DNA of 64,000 bases, taken from positions 124,001 to 188,000 of the forward strand of contig JADJTM010000003.1 of NCBI GenBank assembly GCA_016711205.1. Reading direction: 5' to 3'. How positions within the stretch are numbered: the stretch's first letter is position 1; each line of letters begins with the position of its first letter. The notes beneath the pieces were generated by a model. The model was not told where the DNA came from, ran no database searches, and saw only the letters and a program-made list of their open reading frames with translations. The DNA comes from Micropruina sp. (GTDB lineage: Bacteria > Actinomycetota > Actinomycetes > Propionibacteriales > Propionibacteriaceae). This document shows, one piece after another, positions 34,207 through 42,840 of this stretch. A program made the position numbers and the translations under genes.

Positions 34207-35058
34207 CTAGGGGGAGGACGGGGCCAGCAGGGCGCTCAGGTGGTCGACGCCCTGCAGCAGCGAGTGGCCCAGCGGACGGGCCAGGTCGGCGACGGCGTCC
34301 TGCTGGCCGCCGCCCACCGCCAGCAGCGGGGGTTGCGGCATCGCGGCCAGGGCGCTGAGCGTGCGCCGCGCGGCAGGGACGTCGGCCACCGTCGGCACCG
34401 CGATCACCACCGCCGCCGGGCGGTGTGCGGCGGCCGCGTCCACCCAGGCCTCGGAGGGCAGGTCGGGGCCCAGGTAGACCATTTCGAGGCCCGAGCGCTT
34501 GGCCAGCACGTCGAAGGCGGCCAGGCCGACCTCGTGGTGGCTACCGTCCGGAATGCCGGTGAGCACGAGCGGGCCGGTGGCGCTGGGCAGGGCTTCGAAG
34601 GCCACGTGCAACTGGCGCAGCACGGAGTTGGCCACCGCGTGCTCCTGCCAGACCGTCACCGAGCCCGCCCGCCAGGCCGTGCCCAGCTCGCACAGCATCG
34701 GCATCAACCAGTCCTCGATCAGCGCGGGCAGGGGACGGCTGTGGAACAGCGCCGTCAGCACCGCCTCGCGCCGGCTCGGCGGCAGCCCCGACCCGACCGC
34801 CAGCACGAACTCGTGGGGTTCGGGTAGCTCGACGCCCTCGTGCGCCCCGTCCAGGGCCAGGGCGGCGGCGTTGCGCGGCGCCCAGCCGGCTCTGACCAGC
34901 CGTTGCATCAGCCGCAACCTGGCCACGGCGGCGTCGTCGTAGAGTCGGTAGCCACCGGACGAGCGGTGCGGTGCGGGCAGCGGGTAACGGCGTTCCCAGG
35001 CGCGCAGGGTGGCCGACGTGACCCCGGTCAGTTGCGCAACCTGCTTGATCGTGTACAC
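34207..35058 (-). CDS. litR: CarH/LitR-type B12-dependent photoreceptor repressor
   Basis: A 283-aa MerR-type regulator. Residues 1-70 are a MerR helix-turn-helix (VYTIKQVAQLTGVTSATLRAWERRYPLP, SGGYRLYDD). Then come the helical-bundle and cobalamin domains. The adenosylcobalamin photosensor signature W-x9-E-H is present (W in GTAWRAGSVTVWQEH), and the lower axial His lies in GSHHEVGLAAF. In CarH, dark-state tetramers with AdoCbl bind DNA and light breaks them apart. Here it diverges from the carotenoid operon, so it should repress carotenoid synthesis in the dark. The GTG at 35058 follows GGAGAGG. Confidence 0.93.
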   Translation of the reverse strand: MYTIKQVAQLTGVTSATLRAWERRYPLPAPHRSSGGYRLYDDAAVARLRLMQRLVRAGWAPRNAAALALDGAHEGVELPEPHEFVLAVGSGLPPSRREAVLTALFHSRPLPALIEDWLMPMLCELGTAWRAGSVTVWQEHAVANSVLRQLHVAFEALPSATGPLVLTGIPDGSHHEVGLAAFDVLAKRSGLEMVYLGPDLPSEAWVDAAAAHRPAAVVIAVPTVADVPAARRTLSALAAMPQPPLLAVGGGQQDAVADLARPLGHSLLQGVDHLSALLAPSSP

Positions 35059-35098
35059 GCTTGCCTCTCCGGTGCCTCTGGCGGAATGGTACTCACCG

Positions 35099-35133
35099 GC
35101 TAACCTTGCACAAAGCTTGAACAAAAATAACGT
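35099..35133 (+). promoter_or_regulatory. Carotenoid operon promoter and probable LitR operator
   Basis: Two tandem 11-bp direct repeats, CTTGCACAAAG (35105-35115) and CTTGAACAAAA (35116-35126), overlap a promoter-like pair TTGCAC (35106-35111) and TAACGT (35128-35133) with 16-bp spacing. Each repeat holds a T-x-x-A-C-A core, as described for CarH operators built from 11-bp repeats. A 24-bp stretch (35099-35122) recurs with 19 identities at the head of the second crt operon (44377-44400, minus strand). The alternative -10 is TAACCT at 35101-35106. Confidence 0.65.
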
Positions 35134-35150
35134 GAAAAGAGGATGGCAGC

Positions 35151-36779
35151 GTGCTTCATCGCCTTGCATCAGGTGACGCCGTCGTCCTGCTCGACGAGCA
35201 GGGCAACTCGATCGGCTTCGCGCCTCGGCTCGACGTGCACACCGACGCGACACCGCTGCATCTGGCCTTCTCCAGCTACCTCTTCGACGAGGCCGGCCGG
35301 CTGCTGCTCACCCGCCGCGCACTGCACAAGCGCACCTGGCCCGGGGTCTGGACGAACTCGTGCTGCGGTCATCCGCTGCCCGAGGAGAGTCAGCAGGAGG
35401 CCGTCCGACGGCGGGTGGACGAAGAGCTGGGGCTGAGCATCGAGGGCCTGACCCTGGTGCTGCCCGAGTTCCGCTACCGGGCGGTCGATGCCAGCGGCGT
35501 GGTCGAGAACGAGCTGTGCCCGGTCTGGGTCGGACGGGTCTGCGCCGCCGATCTTCGGCCCGATCCGTCCGAGGTCGCCGAGCACGCCTGGGTGGCGTGG
35601 CCCGATCTGGTCCGTTCCGTGCGGGCGACGCCGCAGGCCTTCAGCCCCTGGGCGGTGCTGCAGGTGCCGCAGGTGGCCGCGCTGGTGACCGACGACGGCA
35701 CGCCGCTGGTCGATCGGCTGGACGACCTGGTCGCGCCGGTCCCGGACGAGGTCGCCACCGTCGCCGCGGTCGATGCGCTGGTCGCCGGCGAGCTCAGCAG
35801 CCTGCGGCAGCAGTGGAGTTCGTGGGTGCCCGATGTCGAGGTGCTGGCCGAGGATCTGCCCACCTGGCTCGGTCAGCTGGCCGCCCTTGGCGGCAAGCGG
35901 TTCCGGCCGCGGCTGGGCCACTGGGCCTACGTGGCGTGCGGCGGACGTCCGGGCGCCGGCTACGACACGCTGGTGCGGGCCACCGCCGCCCTGGAACTGC
36001 TGCACCTGTTCGCCCTGGTGCACGACGACGTGATGGACGAATCCGCGTCGCGCCGCGGTGCCCCGTCCGCGCATGTGCAGGCGGCCGGCTGGCACCGCGC
36101 CGCCAGCGCCGACGGCGACCCCGACACGTTCGGACGCAACCTCGCCATTCTGCTCGGCGACCTGGCCCACGCCCGCGCGGCCCGGCTGGCCGACGAGTTG
36201 CCCGACGACCTGCGCACCACCTGGCACGAGCTGTGCCTGGAACTGATCGCCGGCCAGCGGGCCGACCTGACCGGCGCAGCCGCCGGCCGCCGCGACCGCG
36301 AACACGCCGAACGCATCGCGCGGCTCAAGTCGGGGTCGTATTCGGTGTCGCGCCCGCTGCAGCTGGGGGCGATGGCGGCCGGGGCCGATGCCGAACAGCT
36401 TGCGCTGCTGGAGGCCTTCGGTGACCATGTCGGCCGCGCGTTCGCGCTGCGCGACGACCTGCTCGGTTTGTGGGGTGACCCGGCGGTGACCGGCAAACCC
36501 GCCGGTGACGACCTGCGCAGCGGCAAGGCCACGGTGATCCTGGCGCTGGCCAGCGAGACCCTGACCGGGCCGGACGCCGCCCTGCTGCAGCACCCCGACG
36601 GGCGGGTGGACGAGGCGCTCGCAGCCCTGCAGCGGGCCGGCGTCGAGCAGCGGGTCGAGTGCCTGATCGGTGACGAGGTGCGGTCGGCGCGCACGGTGCT
36701 GGCGGGCAGCGGCCTGCGACCCGAGGGCATCGCGGGCCTGCTCGACCTGGCCGGCACGATCGCCTGGCGGCGTGCATGA
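35151..36779 (+). CDS. Fused isopentenyl-diphosphate isomerase and GGPP synthase
   Basis: A 542-aa two-domain enzyme. Residues 1-180 are type I IPP isomerase: TDATPLHLAFSSYLFD, the Cys/His site NSCCGHPLPEE, a Nudix-like EAVRRRVDEELG, and VENELCPVW. Residues about 190-542 are a trans-prenyltransferase: GGKRFRPRLGHWAY, first Asp motif LHDDVMDE, second RDDLLGLWGDP. The pair makes DMAPP from IPP and condenses both to geranylgeranyl diphosphate for carotenoids (idi plus crtE). The frame is continuous with a 20-residue linker and no internal start is needed. The GTG at 35151 follows AAGAGG. Its stop overlaps crtI (ATGA). Confidence 0.93.
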   Translation: MLHRLASGDAVVLLDEQGNSIGFAPRLDVHTDATPLHLAFSSYLFDEAGRLLLTRRALHKRTWPGVWTNSCCGHPLPEESQQEAVRRRVDEELGLSIEGLTLVLPEFRYRAVDASGVVENELCPVWVGRVCAADLRPDPSEVAEHAWVAWPDLVRSVRATPQAFSPWAVLQVPQVAALVTDDGTPLVDRLDDLVAPVPDEVATVAAVDALVAGELSSLRQQWSSWVPDVEVLAEDLPTWLGQLAALGGKRFRPRLGHWAYVACGGRPGAGYDTLVRATAALELLHLFALVHDDVMDESASRRGAPSAHVQAAGWHRAASADGDPDTFGRNLAILLGDLAHARAARLADELPDDLRTTWHELCLELIAGQRADLTGAAAGRRDREHAERIARLKSGSYSVSRPLQLGAMAAGADAEQLALLEAFGDHVGRAFALRDDLLGLWGDPAVTGKPAGDDLRSGKATVILALASETLTGPDAALLQHPDGRVDEALAALQRAGVEQRVECLIGDEVRSARTVLAGSGLRPEGIAGLLDLAGTIAWRRA

Positions 36780-38251
36780 GGCATGTTGTCGTGGTCGGCG
36801 CCGGCCTCGCCGGATTGTCCGCGGCCTGTCACCTGGTGGGCAGCGGCTACCGGGTGACGGTGCTGGAGGCGGCGGATCGTCCGGGGGGACGGGCCGGGGC
36901 CATCGAACAGGACGGGTTCACCTTCGACAGCGGCCCGGTGGTGCTCACCATGCGGGGGCTGCTCGCCGACGCCATCCGGGCGGCCGGCAGCAACCTCGAC
37001 GACCTGCTCACCCTGCACCGTCTCGACCCGGCCTACCGGGCCCGGTTCGCCGACGGGTCGGTGTTGCATGTGCGGCACGGCCACGAGGCGATGCGCGACG
37101 AGATCGCCACCCACTGCGGCGCCGCGGACGCCAAGGCCTTCGACGCCTTCGTGGCCTGGCTCAAGGCGCTGTACGCCGCCGAGCTGTCGCACTTCATCGA
37201 CGCCAACTTCAACTCGCCGCTGGACCTGTTGCGGCACCCCGGATCGGCGGCCCGGCTGCTGCAGTTGGGCGGGTTCGGCCGGCTCGGACCGTCCATCGAG
37301 AAACGGTTCCGCGACGAACGGCTGCACCGCATGTTCTCGTTCCAGGCGATGTATGCCGGGCTGCCGCCGGCCCAGGCCCTGGCGCTGTATGCGGTGATCA
37401 CCTACATGGACTCGATCGAGGGCGTGTGGTTTCCCGAGGGCGGCATGCGGGCGATCGGCCCGGCGATGGCCCAGGCGGTCACGCTGGCCGGCGGCGAGGT
37501 GCGCTGCAGCACGCCGGTCGAGCGGGTGCTGCGTCGTCCGGACGGGGCCGTCACCGGAGTCCGGCTGGCCGACGGTTCGGCGATCAGCGCGGATGCGGTG
37601 GTGGTCACCGTCGACCTGCCGGTGGCCTACGACAGCCTGCTCGACCTGGACCCGCCCCGGCTGCTGCGCCGGCGTCCCCGCTACTCGCCCTCGTGCGTGG
37701 TCTGGCACGCGGGCGTGCAGGGCGAGCCCGAGCCGGACGCTGTGCACCACACGATTCACTTCGGGCAGCAGTGGCAGGGCGCCTTCGACGACCTGATGGT
37801 GCGCGGCACGCTGATGCAGGATCCGTCCCGCTTCGTCTGCCGGCCCAGCCTGGACGACCCGGCGGCGGCCCCCGCCGGCACCCAGACGATGTACGTGCTC
37901 GAGCCGACCCCCAACCTCGCCGATGGCGAACTCGACTGGACGCACTCGGCCCGCGTGGCGATGCGCGAACGGCTGGCCGGGTTCGTGGCCGGCGCCGGGT
38001 ACCCGTCCGAGGTGCTCAGCGAGTTGTTGGTGACGCCGCAGGACTGGCTCGATCAGGGCATGGCCGCCGGCACGCCGTTCGCGCTGGCCCACACGTTCAC
38101 CCAGACGGGGCCGTTCCGCCCGTCCAACGTGCGAAAGGAAGCGCCCGGGCTGGTGTTCGCGGGCTCGGGCACGACGCCGGGGGTGGGCATTCCGATGGTG
38201 CTGATCTCGGGCAAGCTGGCGGCCGAGCGGGTGGGCGAGGTGCTGCGGTGA
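36776..38251 (+). CDS. crtI: Phytoene desaturase
   Basis: A 491-aa FAD-dependent desaturase that converts phytoene to lycopene. The N-terminal dinucleotide fold is VVVGAGLAGLSAACHL, followed by EAADRPGGRAGAIEQDGFTFDSGP; the C-terminal FAD segment is GLVFAGSGTTPGVGIPMVLISGKLAAERV, diagnostic of bacterial CrtI. Length fits (about 490-510). It begins in the 4-bp overlap with the idi-crtE fusion and ends in a GTGA overlap with the first of two tiny reading frames before crtB. Confidence 0.96.
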   Translation: MRHVVVVGAGLAGLSAACHLVGSGYRVTVLEAADRPGGRAGAIEQDGFTFDSGPVVLTMRGLLADAIRAAGSNLDDLLTLHRLDPAYRARFADGSVLHVRHGHEAMRDEIATHCGAADAKAFDAFVAWLKALYAAELSHFIDANFNSPLDLLRHPGSAARLLQLGGFGRLGPSIEKRFRDERLHRMFSFQAMYAGLPPAQALALYAVITYMDSIEGVWFPEGGMRAIGPAMAQAVTLAGGEVRCSTPVERVLRRPDGAVTGVRLADGSAISADAVVVTVDLPVAYDSLLDLDPPRLLRRRPRYSPSCVVWHAGVQGEPEPDAVHHTIHFGQQWQGAFDDLMVRGTLMQDPSRFVCRPSLDDPAAAPAGTQTMYVLEPTPNLADGELDWTHSARVAMRERLAGFVAGAGYPSEVLSELLVTPQDWLDQGMAAGTPFALAHTFTQTGPFRPSNVRKEAPGLVFAGSGTTPGVGIPMVLISGKLAAERVGEVLR

Positions 38252-38320
38252 GCCGCAGGGGTGCTGCGGTGAGCCGCGGGGTGCTGCGGTGAGCCGCGGG
38301 GTGCTGCGGTGAGCCGCGAG
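38240..38320 (+). repeat. Tandem duplication of the crtI/crtB junction
   Basis: A 20-21 bp unit, GTGCTGCGGTGAGCCGCGGG, occurs four times (38240, 38261, 38281, 38301). Each unit carries the crtI stop and crtB start as a GTGA overlap. As a result two tiny frames lie between the genes: 38248-38292 (14 codons, VSRRGAAVSRGVLR) and 38289-38312 (7 codons, VSRGVLR). Each start overlaps the previous stop, so ribosomes could pass from crtI to crtB by serial reinitiation. Confidence 0.9.
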
Positions 38321-39133
38321 ACCCAGCTGCTGCGCCGGCACGGCACGACGTACTGGTGGGGCACGCTGCTGCTGCCGCGCCGCCAGGCCCGTGACGTGGC
38401 CGCGATCTATGCGGTGTGCCGGGTGGCCGACGACCTAGTCGACGAGCAGCCCGAGGTGGCCCTGGCCACCCGTGACCTGTACGCCTACCGCGACGCCTTC
38501 TACGCCGCCTGGGACGGCGCACCCACCGACGATTCGGTGCTGGCGGCCGCGTCCGAGGTGGTGGTGCGGCGGCGCATTCCCAGGCACTGCTTCGACCGCT
38601 TTTTCGGCGCGATGGCGCTCGACCTGACCCGCACGTCCTGGGCGTCGTGGCCCGACCTGCGCGACGGCTACATGGAGGGCTCGGCGGCGGTGATCGGCGA
38701 GTTGATGGTGCCGGTGCTCGAACCGCGCTCGCAGGCGGCCTTCGAGCCGGCCCGGTCGCTGGGGCTGGCGTTCCAGCTGACCAACTTCATCCGGGACGTG
38801 GGCGAGGACCTCGGCCGGGGCCGGGTCTACCTGCCGGCCGACGAGCTGGCCGCGTTCGGCGCCGACCCGTGGCTGCGCCGCGTCACGCCGCAGTGGCGCG
38901 CGTTCCTGGCGGCGCAGATCGTCCGGAATCGGGAGCTGTACGAGGCGGCCCGGCCGGGCATCGAGTTGCTGCCGCCGGCGGCCGCGCGCTGTGTGGCGGC
39001 GGCGCACGGCCTGTACGCGCAGATTCTGGACGAGATCGAGGCCGCCGACTACGACGTGTTCAGCGAACGTCGTCGGGTGTCGCGGGTCACCAAGGCCGCG
39101 ACCGTCGCCCGGCTGATGGCCTCAGCGCGATAA
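38309..39133 (+). CDS. crtB: Phytoene synthase
   Basis: A 274-aa squalene/phytoene synthase that joins two GGPP molecules head to head. The first Asp-rich motif is VCRVADDLVDE (about residue 45), the second is NFIRDVGEDLGRGRVYLP (about residue 158). The GTG at 38309 overlaps the stop of the preceding mini-frame. GTG codons further upstream belong to repeat copies and are out of frame or stopped. It ends 9 bp before dcd. Confidence 0.95.
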   Translation: MSRETQLLRRHGTTYWWGTLLLPRRQARDVAAIYAVCRVADDLVDEQPEVALATRDLYAYRDAFYAAWDGAPTDDSVLAAASEVVVRRRIPRHCFDRFFGAMALDLTRTSWASWPDLRDGYMEGSAAVIGELMVPVLEPRSQAAFEPARSLGLAFQLTNFIRDVGEDLGRGRVYLPADELAAFGADPWLRRVTPQWRAFLAAQIVRNRELYEAARPGIELLPPAAARCVAAAHGLYAQILDEIEAADYDVFSERRRVSRVTKAATVARLMASAR

Positions 39134-39142
39134 CCTCGCTGC

Positions 39143-39718
39143 GTGCTGCTATCCGATCGCGACATTCGCGCCCAGATCGACGCCGGGCGGGTTCGGTTCG
39201 AGCCGTGGGATCCGGCGATGATCCAGCCCAGCAGCGTCGACGTGCGGCTCGACAAGTTCTTTCGCCTGTTCGACAACCACAAGTACCCGGTGATCGACCC
39301 GGCCGCCGACCAGTCCGAGCTGACCCGGCTGGTCGAGGTGGAATCGTCCGAGGCGTTCGTGTTGCACCCCGGCGAGTTCGTGCTGGGCAGCACCTACGAG
39401 ACGATCACCCTGCCCGACGACCTGGCCGCCCGGGTCGAGGGCAAGTCGAGCCTCGGACGCCTGGGGCTGCTCACCCATGCCACCGCGGGCTTCGTCGACC
39501 CGGGTTTCAGCGGCCACGTGACCTTGGAGCTGTCGAACGTCGCCACGCTGCCGATCATGCTGTGGCCGGGCATGAAGATCGGCCAGCTCGCCTTCTTTCA
39601 GCTGTCCAGCCCGTCCGAGAACCCGTACGGATCGCCGGTGTACGGGTCGCACTACCAGGGCCAGCGGGGTCCCACGGCGAGCCGGAGCTTCCAGAACTTC
39701 TCGCGCACCGACGTGTAG
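39143..39718 (+). CDS. dcd: dCTP deaminase, dUMP-forming type
   Basis: A 191-aa enzyme for dTTP precursor supply. GKSSLGRLGLLTHATAGFVD, then PGFSGHVTLELSNVATLPI, and GSHYQGQRGPTASRSFQNF closely follow the mycobacterial bifunctional dCTP deaminase/dUTPase, which converts dCTP straight to dUMP. The TAGF version of the active-site loop (rather than TAHR of E. coli) supports this type. The GTG at 39143 starts the conserved MLLSDRDI. It lies 9 bp after crtB and may share its transcript although it is unrelated in function. Confidence 0.93.
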   Translation: MLLSDRDIRAQIDAGRVRFEPWDPAMIQPSSVDVRLDKFFRLFDNHKYPVIDPAADQSELTRLVEVESSEAFVLHPGEFVLGSTYETITLPDDLAARVEGKSSLGRLGLLTHATAGFVDPGFSGHVTLELSNVATLPIMLWPGMKIGQLAFFQLSSPSENPYGSPVYGSHYQGQRGPTASRSFQNFSRTDV

Positions 39719-39785
39719 CCGTTGGGTCGAGCCGGTCGAGACCCGTCGTCCCGGCGTCCCGTCACTCTTGGTTGCGTTGGTTGCC

Positions 39786-39891
39786 GCGGAGCGGGGGTGG
39801 ACCCCGTCCCGCTCTTGCGAGCCTGATCGGCTAGCGCCGATCAGTTCGCAAACGCCCGACCACGCCCTGACGGGGTCCACCCCCGCTCCGC
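39786..39891. repeat. Large nested hairpin between convergent genes
   Basis: Outer arms 39786-39808 and 39869-39891 are perfect 23-bp reverse complements (GCGGAGCGGGGGTGGACCCC at the left end). Inside, TTGCGAGCCTGATCGGC (39815-39831) pairs imperfectly with 39836-39851 around the loop TAGC. The structure lies between dcd and the convergent FAD oxidoreductase. The remainder of the 39719-40072 gap shows no gene. Confidence 0.75.
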
Positions 39892-40072
39892 TTCAACGTT
39901 GCGTTGGTCACCCCCGGAGCCCGACCGGTTCAGGTCGGCCGGTTGCCCACCTGCCCCCGGACGTCGTTGCGCGATGAAGGGTTCCTTGCGCGTGGACGGA
40001 CCGGCGCAACACCACCCCACAACGACGCCGCCGGATGCGGCCCGGCCTGGCACCGCGTCCACACCGCTGCTC

Positions 40073-41275
40073 CTACCGCAGGGACGCCAGCACCGCCTCG
40101 GCGGTGCGCCGTCCCGAGAGCAGTGCGCCCTGAATGGACGCTCCCTCGGCATGATCGCCCGCCACGAACACCCCGCCACCCAGATCGGACGGTGGGCGCT
40201 GCAGCCCCGGTGACATCACCGGCAGACTGTGCGGCACCTCGTGCACGCTCAGCAGCCGCCAATCGTCGGTGGGGCTGTCGTAGATCGCGCCGGCGTGGGC
40301 GCGCACCTCGGCCTCGGACGGCGTCTCGCCGTCCAACACCGCCGAGCACTGCACCAGGTGCTGCCCGGGTGGCGCATAGCCCGCAGCCACGTTCGATACC
40401 ACCGCGGTGTTCACCAGCGGACCGCGCGCTTCGGCGTCCACGAACAGCAGCGGCAGCTGCGAAGGGGCCACCGGCGTGCCGAACCACCAGGTGACCAGGC
40501 CGCGCATCGGCACCGGCGGCAGCGAGGTCAGCATGCCCAGAGTCGCCGGATCGACCGCCACCACCACGGCCCGAGCCGGCGGCTCGGTTCCGTCCGCGAG
40601 GGCCACCCGCACCCCGTCCGGCGTGCGTTTCACCTCGTCGACGCGGGATTCGAGACGGATCTCCAGCCCGTGCGCCAGCAGCCGGGGCAGGGCACGCATG
40701 CCGTCCGCCGGAAGCCCCGGTGTAGCGCGTAAAAACCATCCGACCAGCGAGCGGACGAAGGCGGCGGACGTGCCACCCGTGCGATCGGCGAGCACCCCGG
40801 CCAGGAACTGATCCGCGACCGCACGCAGCGGGCCGGTGAACCCCGCCCGGTCGAAGGACGCGGCCAGCGTGCGGTCGTCCGCCCGGGTGTCCGAGGCGCG
40901 CAGCCACGCCAGGGCCCCGTTCAGTTGCCCCGGGCGCAGGTAGCGTCCGCCGGCCGCCCGCACCGCCAGCAGTGGGTGCCGCACGGGGTCGGCGAGCAGC
41001 GTCAGACCCTCGTCATCGCGCACCGCCACGCCGCGCTGGAACTGCCGCACCTGCAGCTCGGCGACCTGCACCGCGTCGCGTAACTCGGCATAGGCCGGGT
41101 TCACGAGTTGGAAGCCGCGGTCGAGCAGATAGCCGTCCACCTCGTCGGTATGGACCCGGCCGCCGAGGTGGTCCGACGCCTCGACCACCACCACGGAGCG
41201 TCCCGCCGCCGTCAGCACCCGCGCGGCGCGCAGCCCGGCGAGCCCGGCTCCGATCACGATCACATCGGCGTCCAT
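40073..41275 (-). CDS. FAD-dependent oxidoreductase of the amine-oxidase/CrtI fold
   Basis: A 400-aa flavoprotein. The FAD-binding N-terminus is VIVIGAGLAGLRAARVLTAA with EASDHLGGRVHTDEVDGYLL, and the C-terminus is GVFVAGDHAEGASIQGALLSGRRTAEAVL. Overall it resembles carotenoid- or protoporphyrinogen-oxidase-like enzymes, shorter than CrtI. It is the last gene of the crtYc-crtYd-crtT-crtU operon; its ATG overlaps the crtU stop by one base (TGATG). A role in carotenoid modification is inferred from position only. Confidence 0.82.
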   Translation of the reverse strand: MDADVIVIGAGLAGLRAARVLTAAGRSVVVVEASDHLGGRVHTDEVDGYLLDRGFQLVNPAYAELRDAVQVAELQVRQFQRGVAVRDDEGLTLLADPVRHPLLAVRAAGGRYLRPGQLNGALAWLRASDTRADDRTLAASFDRAGFTGPLRAVADQFLAGVLADRTGGTSAAFVRSLVGWFLRATPGLPADGMRALPRLLAHGLEIRLESRVDEVKRTPDGVRVALADGTEPPARAVVVAVDPATLGMLTSLPPVPMRGLVTWWFGTPVAPSQLPLLFVDAEARGPLVNTAVVSNVAAGYAPPGQHLVQCSAVLDGETPSEAEVRAHAGAIYDSPTDDWRLLSVHEVPHSLPVMSPGLQRPPSDLGGGVFVAGDHAEGASIQGALLSGRRTAEAVLASLR

Positions 41276-42840
41276 CAGTGCTCCTTGGTGGCAGAGGGCT
41301 TCGCGGGGGTGGGAAAGGCGCCCAGCAGGCCCGCCATCGGCACCGACCAGACGTCTTCGCCGGCGACGCCCCACTGGGCGAGCAGGGCGTTCGCGGCCAG
41401 CATGCCGGTGCTGGCGGCCCGCTCCATCAACGCCACCGGCAGGTCGCAGCGCACCCAGTCGCCGGCCAGGGTCAGGCTCGGCCAGGGAGTGTGCACGCCG
41501 GGACGCTCCGCCCACGGCGCCAGGGCGATCAGGCCGCAGTCGTCCTCGATCAGGAACTCGCTGGTCACGATGGTGGCGGCCGCGGTCTCGGGCCAGGCGC
41601 GATGCAGCTCGGCGAGCAGCCGCTGTTCGATGTCACTCGGGTCGTAGAGGGCGTAGCCGTGCAGCTCCACCACCGACCCGCCGGAGGCCGCCGCCCACCG
41701 GGCCGCGCCGGCCTCGAACCGGTCGAGCACCGAGATGTTGTCGAGCGGGCCGTACCCGCTGGTGCCCACGAAGGCCGGACGCTCCGCGCTGACCGGGCGG
41801 TCGAGCCACAGGCGCAGCACCGCGAACGGGGGAGCGTTGCGGGTGTTCGCAACCCGCTGCGTCCACTGGCCGACGGGGTCGGTGCCGCTCTCGTCTGCGC
41901 TGGGGTCGGCATTGTCGTCGCTACCACTGCCCAGGCCCGCGATCAGGCGGCGGGCCGGGGCAGGATCGGTGGCCAGCACGACGCCGTCCGCGGCCAACTC
42001 GGCGCCGTCCACGATCACGACGGACCTCGGGGGGTCGAGCCCCTCGACCCGGACGCCGGTGCGCACGTCCACCCCGAGCCCGGCAAGGTGGCGACCCAGC
42101 GGCGCCCAGAGCGCGGTGTCGTAGTCGTCGTCGGGCACGTCGAACAGCAGGCCCTCGGCCGAGCCGAGGAAGTACGTGTGGAACATGGCCACCAACTCGC
42201 CGGCCGAGAACTCGCGCGGGTCGGCGAAGAAGCTGCGGGCGAACACCTCCAGTGCCAGGTCGCGCGCCGCCGCCGGAAACCGCAGCCGGTCGAGAAAACC
42301 GGCCGCCGACTCGCCGTCATAGTGCGCGTACGATCCCGGAAACCGCACCCGCAGCAGTTCCAGGGCGCTGGAGACGTCGACCCTGGTGAGATCGCGCAGC
42401 CGGAAGGTGGGGCTGGCCAGCACGAACCCGATGATGCTCCACGGCGGCGTGCGCGGCAGCGACGTGAACGAGTCGGTCACCCCGTCCGGCCGGGTGAGCG
42501 GGTAATCGTTGATCGGCACCAGCCGGTCCAGGGACGGATCGGCGCGGCGCAGCAGCCCGCGCAGGTTGTAGTACTGCCGAAAGAACGCATGAAAGCCGCG
42601 GCTCATGGTGCGCCCCTCGGGCAGGGGCCAGGCGCGCACCCGTCCGCCGAGTTGCTGATGTGCCTCCAGCAACGTCACGCGGACGCCGCGCTCGGCCAGC
42701 ACCGTGGCCGCGGCCAGCCCGGCGATGCCGCCGCCGACCACCACCACGTGCCGGGGTTGCGTGAGCCGTGCTGCGCCGCCCTGCCCCGGGTGCCGGACGG
42801 CGTGCCGGTCGCGTCCGGGCAGCCGGCGGGCGGGCTTCAC
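41275..42840 (-). CDS. crtU: Carotene desaturase/methyltransferase, CrtU-like
   Basis: A 521-aa flavoprotein of CrtI-like fold. VVVVGGGIAGLAAATVLAERG and EAHQQLGGRVRAWPLPEGRT form the FAD site, then RGFHAFFRQYYNLRGLLRR and PFAVLRLWLDRPV. Length, motifs and neighbours (crtT and a split lycopene cyclase) fit CrtU, which converts the beta-ionone rings of beta-carotene into the aromatic rings of isorenieratene. The GTG at 42840 overlaps the crtT stop (GTGA). The insert SGSDDNADPSADESG around residue 310 is acidic and may be specific to this organism. Confidence 0.82.
   Translation of the reverse strand: MKPARRLPGRDRHAVRHPGQGGAARLTQPRHVVVVGGGIAGLAAATVLAERGVRVTLLEAHQQLGGRVRAWPLPEGRTMSRGFHAFFRQYYNLRGLLRRADPSLDRLVPINDYPLTRPDGVTDSFTSLPRTPPWSIIGFVLASPTFRLRDLTRVDVSSALELLRVRFPGSYAHYDGESAAGFLDRLRFPAAARDLALEVFARSFFADPREFSAGELVAMFHTYFLGSAEGLLFDVPDDDYDTALWAPLGRHLAGLGVDVRTGVRVEGLDPPRSVVIVDGAELAADGVVLATDPAPARRLIAGLGSGSDDNADPSADESGTDPVGQWTQRVANTRNAPPFAVLRLWLDRPVSAERPAFVGTSGYGPLDNISVLDRFEAGAARWAAASGGSVVELHGYALYDPSDIEQRLLAELHRAWPETAAATIVTSEFLIEDDCGLIALAPWAERPGVHTPWPSLTLAGDWVRCDLPVALMERAASTGMLAANALLAQWGVAGEDVWSVPMAGLLGAFPTPAKPSATKEH

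Noticed and set aside
35143..35436. ATG at 35143 as the start of the idi-crtE gene
   Set aside because: It is in a different frame that stops at 35436; the GTG at 35151 opens the conserved protein.
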